Below, in pieces: positions 31,888-36,456 of a DNA stretch of 36,456 nt. The position numbers were made by a program, and so were the translations under genes. The DNA comes from Micromonospora sp. KC606 (GTDB lineage Bacteria; Actinomycetota; Actinomycetes; Mycobacteriales; Micromonosporaceae): the NCBI RefSeq assembly GCF_004348675.1, contig NZ_SMKN01000035.1, positions 1 through 36,456 of the forward strand, read 5' to 3'. The notes under the pieces are model-generated. The model searched no databases and was not told where the DNA came from. It saw only the letters and a list, made by a program, of their open reading frames with translations. Position 1 is the first letter of the stretch, and each line of letters starts with the position of its first letter.

Positions 31888-34800
31888 TCAGCGCATGCCG
31901 CGCAGTGCGGTCTGTAGGCGCTCCTGGGCACGACGGCGACGTTCGTTGCTCGCCCCCAACACCAGCAGCACCAGCCCGACCGGGATCAGCACCAGCCACG
32001 GGCCGAGGCTGAACAGGGCGTGGACGGCCGCGATCGCGGTCACCGCGGCACCGATGATCACCGGCGCCTGCTGCTGGCTGATCGACCCGAAGATCAGCAC
32101 AGCCACCGCGCCGAGCAGCAGCAGCACCTGCCGCAGCGTGCTGGAGTCGGTGGCCAGCACGATCGCCAGGGTCGGCACGAACGCGGTGACCAGCGCCGGC
32201 CCGTACGCCACCCAGCTGGACAGGTCCGCCCGGTGCCGCAGTTCGAGCACTCCCACCAGCAGCGCGAGGGCGGCGAACGGAAGCGTGTAAGCCTCGGGCA
32301 GCGCCACGTCGGCGACCCGCATCAGGATCCACCAGGCGATGATCTCGCAGGCCACCACCGACCAGAACAGGATCCGCCGTTCCACCGGGCGCCGCCCGGG
32401 CCGGGTGGCCGCGACCCCGAGCACGGCACCCCAGGCGGCGAGCAGGGCGGCGATGTGCCGCGGCGAGTCGAAGGCCAACGCCAGGGCGATCAGCGCCGCG
32501 GCGTACCCGCTCCACTCCACGGTGGCGGCCTCGCGGTGCGCCTCGGGCCGGCGCAGCCGGGGCAGGGTGGCGGCGAACACCTGCAACGCCGCACCGACCG
32601 CCAGCACCCCGAACGCCGACCAGACGGCGGCGAAACCGGCCACCAGACCGAGGGTGAGCACGAACAGTTGCGCCATCAGCGAGGCGAAGAGCCACCCCAG
32701 GATGCGGGCCCGCTGGGTGGTGCCGAAGAGCGCCGCGACCGTGCCGACGCCCACCGCGCCGCCCAGGGTGAACAGGGTCAGCCCTTGGGTGCCGAGGCTG
32801 CCGGCCAGCCCGGCGCCGCCGGCGGTCAACCCGATCACGAAGACCAGCACGCGGGCGACCCGCACCGACCGGGCCCGCTCGACCAGCGGCGGCGGCGGGG
32901 TCAGCGCGAGCCCGAGCATCGAGATGGTGAACACGGCGAGCGCGGCCAGTGCGCTCTCCGGCCAGCCGTGGCCGAGAGCGGTCGGCGTGATCAGCAGGGT
33001 CACCGCGAGACCGGGCAGCACCACCGGCACGGCCCGGGAACGCCGGCCGCCGCTGAGCCCGGTGGCGGCCAGCGCCGCGGTGACGGTGAGCAGCAGCGCG
33101 GTGAGCACGTGCGTCGGGTCGACCGCCGCCGGCGGCGGGGTGAGCAGTTCCGGGGGAGGGCCCTGCCATACCCGGGAGAGCATCCGGTGCGGTTCCACCA
33201 GCGCGACGTAGAGCAGCGGCGCCAGGGAGGCCAGCGCCAACAGGGTCGGCAGCGCCGCCGCGGCGAGCGCCCCGGCGGCTGGGCTGACCCGCCAGCGGCG
33301 ACGCGAGCCGTCGTCGGGCAGCCGGCGCAGCGCGCCGTCCAGCAGCACCGTCCAGCGGCGGACCGGCTGGGCCGAGCCGACCGGCGGCACGGTGGCCGCC
33401 CGGACCAGCTCGGCGAGCACCCCGAGCAGCGCCGCCGCGGCGGCGTACACCCCGGAGGGAAGGCGGACGACGATGGCGGCCAACGCGCTGATCGTCGCTC
33501 CTCCGGCGATCGCCGCGCTGGCGAACGGCAGGAACTGCGGCACCTGCCGGCGGACCGCCGCCACCGCGGCCAGCCCGATGCTGGACGCGGCCAGCGCGGC
33601 GGTCAGCACCACCTGGGCCGGGTGGCCGGACCCGGCGGCCAGGGCGGCGACCGTCCCGGGCAGCGCCAGCAGGGCGGCGCCCGTCGCGGCGCCCCCGATC
33701 TGCACCAGATGCGGCGGCATCCCGTCGGTCTCGACGTCCTCCACCAGGGACGACGCCAGCGTCCGGGCCAGGCCGGCCACGACCAGGCCGATGAGCGCGA
33801 TGCCGCCCAGCGCCAGCGCGGTGGTCCACGGGCGGACCAGACCGGCCCCGGCCGCGTGCAGCGCGACGACGCCGGCCACGGTGGCCCGGGACAGCGCCCC
33901 GCGCGGATCGAGGGTGGCCGCCGCAGCCATCCCGAACACGGTGGCCACGGTCAGGCCCGCCAGCACCGGCGACCACCACGGCAGGTCGAACGCGGCGGGT
34001 GTGCCGATGGTGGCCAGCACGGCGGCGACGCCGGCCACGTCGTACTTCCACGGCGGCGGGAGCAGGATCGCGGCGGCGGTACCGAGCAGCGCCAGCGCCA
34101 CCGGGGCCTGCCAGGTGGAGCCGCCGGTGGGGGCGGCCGGCCAGCTTGTCAGGTCACCGGCCCAGATCGGCCCCGGTGTGGCGAGCACCCCCCACCCGCC
34201 GCGCAGCGCCGACCAGCCGGCGATCAGACCGATCAGCACCCCGCCGACGGCGATGCCGGCCACCGGACCGCGCCGCCACTCCTCCGGCATCGCCCGGGCG
34301 GCGACGGCGACCACCAGTACCAGGCCGGCGGCCACCACCAGTTGCCCGCCCGGCGAGATCACCGCGGCGATCCGGGCCAGGGTGGCGATCAGCGTCGCGG
34401 TGACCGCGGCGGCGGCCAGGTCGGCGCCGTCCAGACTGGCGTCCGACCGGCGGCCCGCGTCGATGTTGGGGGCGAAGAGCAGCAGCAGGGTCGCGATGAG
34501 CAGCAGCCCGCCAACCCAGGCGTCGGCGGCGGTCCGCCCCGGCGCGAAGAAAGCCGCGCCGACCACGGCGAGCGCGCCGAGGCCGGTGCCGACCGCGTGC
34601 GGCGGGGCGAGGTGCCGCTGGGAGACCTGCACCATCGCCGCGTACCCGAGGGTCACGCAAGCGGCCAGGAAACCCGCGGCGAGGATCGGGACGGTCAGTT
34701 CCCGCAGCGCCGCCGGAGTCGGTGCGGGACTGGCCGGCTCGGTGGCGGCGACGAAGGCGGCCACCGCGCCGGGGAGCGCGAACGCCGCCCCACCGGCCGC

Positions 34801-36456
34801 CCAGCCGGAGAGCGTGTCGGCGGCCGGGGTGATCCGTACCCGGGGCGCGAACGCGATCAGCACCCCGGCCAGCATGAGCACGGCCAGCACCGCCGCGGTC
34901 AGCGCCGGTCGGCTGAGGGCGGCGCCGGCGCCGGCGCCTCCCACGACGGCCGCGGTGACGGCGTGAGCCAGGGCAGCCCGCTCGGTGACGGCGGAGAGGC
35001 CGAGCACCCCGATGCCGATCGCGGTGAGCACCATCGGCCAGGGCGCCGCCGCCCAGCCGAGGCTGAGCGAGGCGGGCACGGCGAGCGCGGTCAGCCCGGC
35101 ACCGACCACGGCGAACTCCCGGCGGATCTCCGGTGGCAGGGCCAGCACCGCCGCGACGGTCAGCAGCAGTGCGCTGGCAGCGAGCTGCCAGGCCGTCGGG
35201 CCGACCGCTGCGGCCAGTTCCGCAGGGTACCGGTCCAGGTCGGCCGACCAGGGCGGCAGCGCGGCGCGGACCGGGGCCAGACCGGCCCGCAGGGCGCCTC
35301 CGGCGACTACCACGCCGCTGACTGTCAGCGCCGCCGCCGAGGCGAACTGTGGCCCGCGTCGGGCCGCCTCCGGCACCGCCCGGACGGCCAGCCCGGTGAG
35401 CGTGATGACCCCGGCGATCAGCAGCAGCGCCCGGTCGGGGAAGGCGACCGAGGCGATCCGGCTCAGCGCCCCGATCACGGCCAGGGTGACGATGCCGGCG
35501 CCCACGTCGGGCATCGGGGCCCGGCGTACGGTCAGGGTGCCGGCCAGGGCCACCGCCGCGGCGAGCAGCAGCGCCGCGCCGGCCACCACGGCCGTCGGCA
35601 CGGTGTTCGCCCGCAGCAGGGCGGTGACCGAGTACGCCAGCGCCAGCGCCACTGCCGCGCCGTGCAGCAGCCAGGTCAGCTGCGGCAGCCCCGGCACCGG
35701 CCGGGCCGCCTCCTCGGGGGGTGCCGGCACGGCGGCCCCGCCGAACACCTCCCCGGACTCCTCGGGCGTGGCCTCCGGCCGGGCGTCGCCGGAGGCGCGC
35801 TGCCGGGGCGGCACCGGCGCGGCGGGGGCGGCCGGTGAAGGGTCGCGGCGCACGGGACCTTCCAGGAGCAGCCCGGAGCGGGCCAGCCAGAGGTCGAGCA
35901 CGGCGACCACGGTCAGCACCAGCGCCCACCCACCGGGGCCGGTGATGCGCTCGTACGCCAGCAGCGGCACCACCGGTTGTGCGGCCAGCACGGCCGCGAA
36001 GCGGGGCGCCCGCAGGCCGGTGCCCCGGGCGTACCCGAGGGCGACGCCGGCGGTGACCGCGAAGATCAGGCCGGAGTAGACCGCGCCGGAGGCGCGCCCG
36101 TTGCCGATCCGGTCCACCGTCCAGAGTGCGTACCCGGCGAGCGGCACCAGCAGCAGGCCGACCGTGGCGATGGTCTCGGCGGTGGAGGTGAGCCCCCGGC
36201 GGGCCAGCACGGGCGGGGCGAGCAGCATCAGCACGGTGGCGACGAGCAGGATGCCCAGCCGGGCCAGGGCGTCCATCGAGCTGGTGGCGACGACGGCGAA
36301 GACCACCGCGGCGACCGCGAGCAGCAGCGCGCCGAGCCCGAGCGGGATGTTCTGCACCTCCCGGGAGGACGCCTCGGGCGGGTGCTCCGGGTCGTCCGCG
36401 TCCAACCAGATGGCGGTGGCCCGCGGCGGCGGGGGTGGTGGGGCGATCTCCAAGAG
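31888..36456 (-). CDS. Giant polytopic membrane protein (SCO7613 C-terminal domain type), 5' end cut
   Basis: At least 1521 aa on the minus strand. The first possible start in the window is a TTG at 36453, three bases from the edge, and the frame is open to the edge, so the true N-terminus probably lies outside. After a Pro-rich polar start come dozens of hydrophobic segments, broken by a polar linker at about residues 195-255. Residues about 323-610 and 685-975 are an internal duplication (see findings). The last 450 residues resemble the SCO7613 C-terminal domain of actinomycete membrane proteins, ending in a basic tail NERRRRAQERLQ. Function is unknown; no catalytic motif is seen. Confidence 0.85.
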   Translation of the reverse strand, partial: LLEIAPPPPPPRATAIWLDADDPEHPPEASSREVQNIPLGLGALLLAVAAVVFAVVATSSMDALARLGILLVATVLMLLAPPVLARRGLTSTAETIATVGLLLVPLAGYALWTVDRIGNGRASGAVYSGLIFAVTAGVALGYARGTGLRAPRFAAVLAAQPVVPLLAYERITGPGGWALVLTVVAVLDLWLARSGLLLEGPVRRDPSPAAPAAPVPPRQRASGDARPEATPEESGEVFGGAAVPAPPEEAARPVPGLPQLTWLLHGAAVALALAYSVTALLRANTVPTAVVAGAALLLAAAVALAGTLTVRRAPMPDVGAGIVTLAVIGALSRIASVAFPDRALLLIAGVITLTGLAVRAVPEAARRGPQFASAAALTVSGVVVAGGALRAGLAPVRAALPPWSADLDRYPAELAAAVGPTAWQLAASALLLTVAAVLALPPEIRREFAVVGAGLTALAVPASLSLGWAAAPWPMVLTAIGIGVLGLSAVTERAALAHAVTAAVVGGAGAGAALSRPALTAAVLAVLMLAGVLIAFAPRVRITPAADTLSGWAAGGAAFALPGAVAAFVAATEPASPAPTPAALRELTVPILAAGFLAACVTLGYAAMVQVSQRHLAPPHAVGTGLGALAVVGAAFFAPGRTAADAWVGGLLLIATLLLLFAPNIDAGRRSDASLDGADLAAAAVTATLIATLARIAAVISPGGQLVVAAGLVLVVAVAARAMPEEWRRGPVAGIAVGGVLIGLIAGWSALRGGWGVLATPGPIWAGDLTSWPAAPTGGSTWQAPVALALLGTAAAILLPPPWKYDVAGVAAVLATIGTPAAFDLPWWSPVLAGLTVATVFGMAAAATLDPRGALSRATVAGVVALHAAGAGLVRPWTTALALGGIALIGLVVAGLARTLASSLVEDVETDGMPPHLVQIGGAATGAALLALPGTVAALAAGSGHPAQVVLTAALAASSIGLAAVAAVRRQVPQFLPFASAAIAGGATISALAAIVVRLPSGVYAAAAALLGVLAELVRAATVPPVGSAQPVRRWTVLLDGALRRLPDDGSRRRWRVSPAAGALAAAALPTLLALASLAPLLYVALVEPHRMLSRVWQGPPPELLTPPPAAVDPTHVLTALLLTVTAALAATGLSGGRRSRAVPVVLPGLAVTLLITPTALGHGWPESALAALAVFTISMLGLALTPPPPLVERARSVRVARVLVFVIGLTAGGAGLAGSLGTQGLTLFTLGGAVGVGTVAALFGTTQRARILGWLFASLMAQLFVLTLGLVAGFAAVWSAFGVLAVGAALQVFAATLPRLRRPEAHREAATVEWSGYAAALIALALAFDSPRHIAALLAAWGAVLGVAATRPGRRPVERRILFWSVVACEIIAWWILMRVADVALPEAYTLPFAALALLVGVLELRHRADLSSWVAYGPALVTAFVPTLAIVLATDSSTLRQVLLLLGAVAVLIFGSISQQQAPVIIGAAVTAIAAVHALFSLGPWLVLIPVGLVLLVLGASNERRRRAQERLQTALRGMR

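Noticed and set aside
32020..35838. Very long plus-strand frame opposite the membrane protein
   Set aside because: High-GC antisense shadow: composition is Arg/Gly/Gln-rich with no domain, and the minus-strand frame has clear membrane segments.

Overview
The window is very GC-rich, tightly packed actinomycete chromosome. It carries mycothiol conjugate amidase, a Tat-exported dioxygenase, many GTG/TTG starts and several genes with a TANNNT box 6-9 nt before the start codon. Gene content and the giant SCO7613-type membrane protein suggest Micromonosporaceae (Micromonospora or a near relative); the genus is inference. No tRNA, rRNA, CRISPR array, transposase or phage gene was seen.

Layout. 1-1140: a Bax-inhibitor-1 membrane protein and a small conserved-looking protein. 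1142-5944 (minus): CYTH-CHAD protein, thiolase, and two SGNH hydrolases joined by a 27-codon ORF that overlaps both by ATGA. 6151-9511: DUF1232 protein, cystathionine beta-synthase, an exported intradiol dioxygenase, and a convergent GNAT gene. 9508-10437 (minus): RNase Z, preceded by a 326-base structured leader. 10764-15549 (minus): a complete three-gene NAGGN (N-acetylglutaminylglutamine amide) osmoprotectant operon, in the order amidotransferase, GNAT/ATP-grasp synthetase, M42 peptidase. 15550-17669: two regulatory regions around msrA and a HIT-family gene, with a 24-bp x3 tandem repeat. 17670-22566 (plus): poly-gamma-glutamate hydrolase, cystathionine gamma-synthase, amidase, threonine deaminase. 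22637-25071: greA, a DUF4307 protein, mca and a small membrane protein. 25189-29932: a GGDEF-EAL protein with a coupled 21-codon upstream ORF, and a YyaL-type thioredoxin-domain protein. 30028-31721: purK-purE. 31888-end (minus): a membrane protein of at least 1521 aa, cut by the window edge.

How it fits together. Thiolase, SGNH hydrolase, cbs, metB, greA, DUF4307, mca, small membrane protein and the thioredoxin-domain gene follow the order I recall from the Mycobacterium tuberculosis Rv1074c-Rv1084 region. This is an old backbone linking transsulfuration (cbs, metB) to mycothiol-dependent detoxification (mca); msrA adds sulfur redox repair. The NAGGN operon, dioxygenase, poly-gamma-glutamate hydrolase and GGDEF-EAL gene appear to be lineage additions.

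The strongest new signals are non-coding or very small. They are: a predicted transcript before rnz with 17-nt complementarity to the 16S rRNA 3' end, a possible 12-aa leader peptide and a terminator-like hairpin; 11-bp direct repeats at the osmoprotectant and dioxygenase promoters; two translationally coupled micro-ORFs; and a 57-nt in-frame insertion with aberrant codons in the YyaL-type gene.
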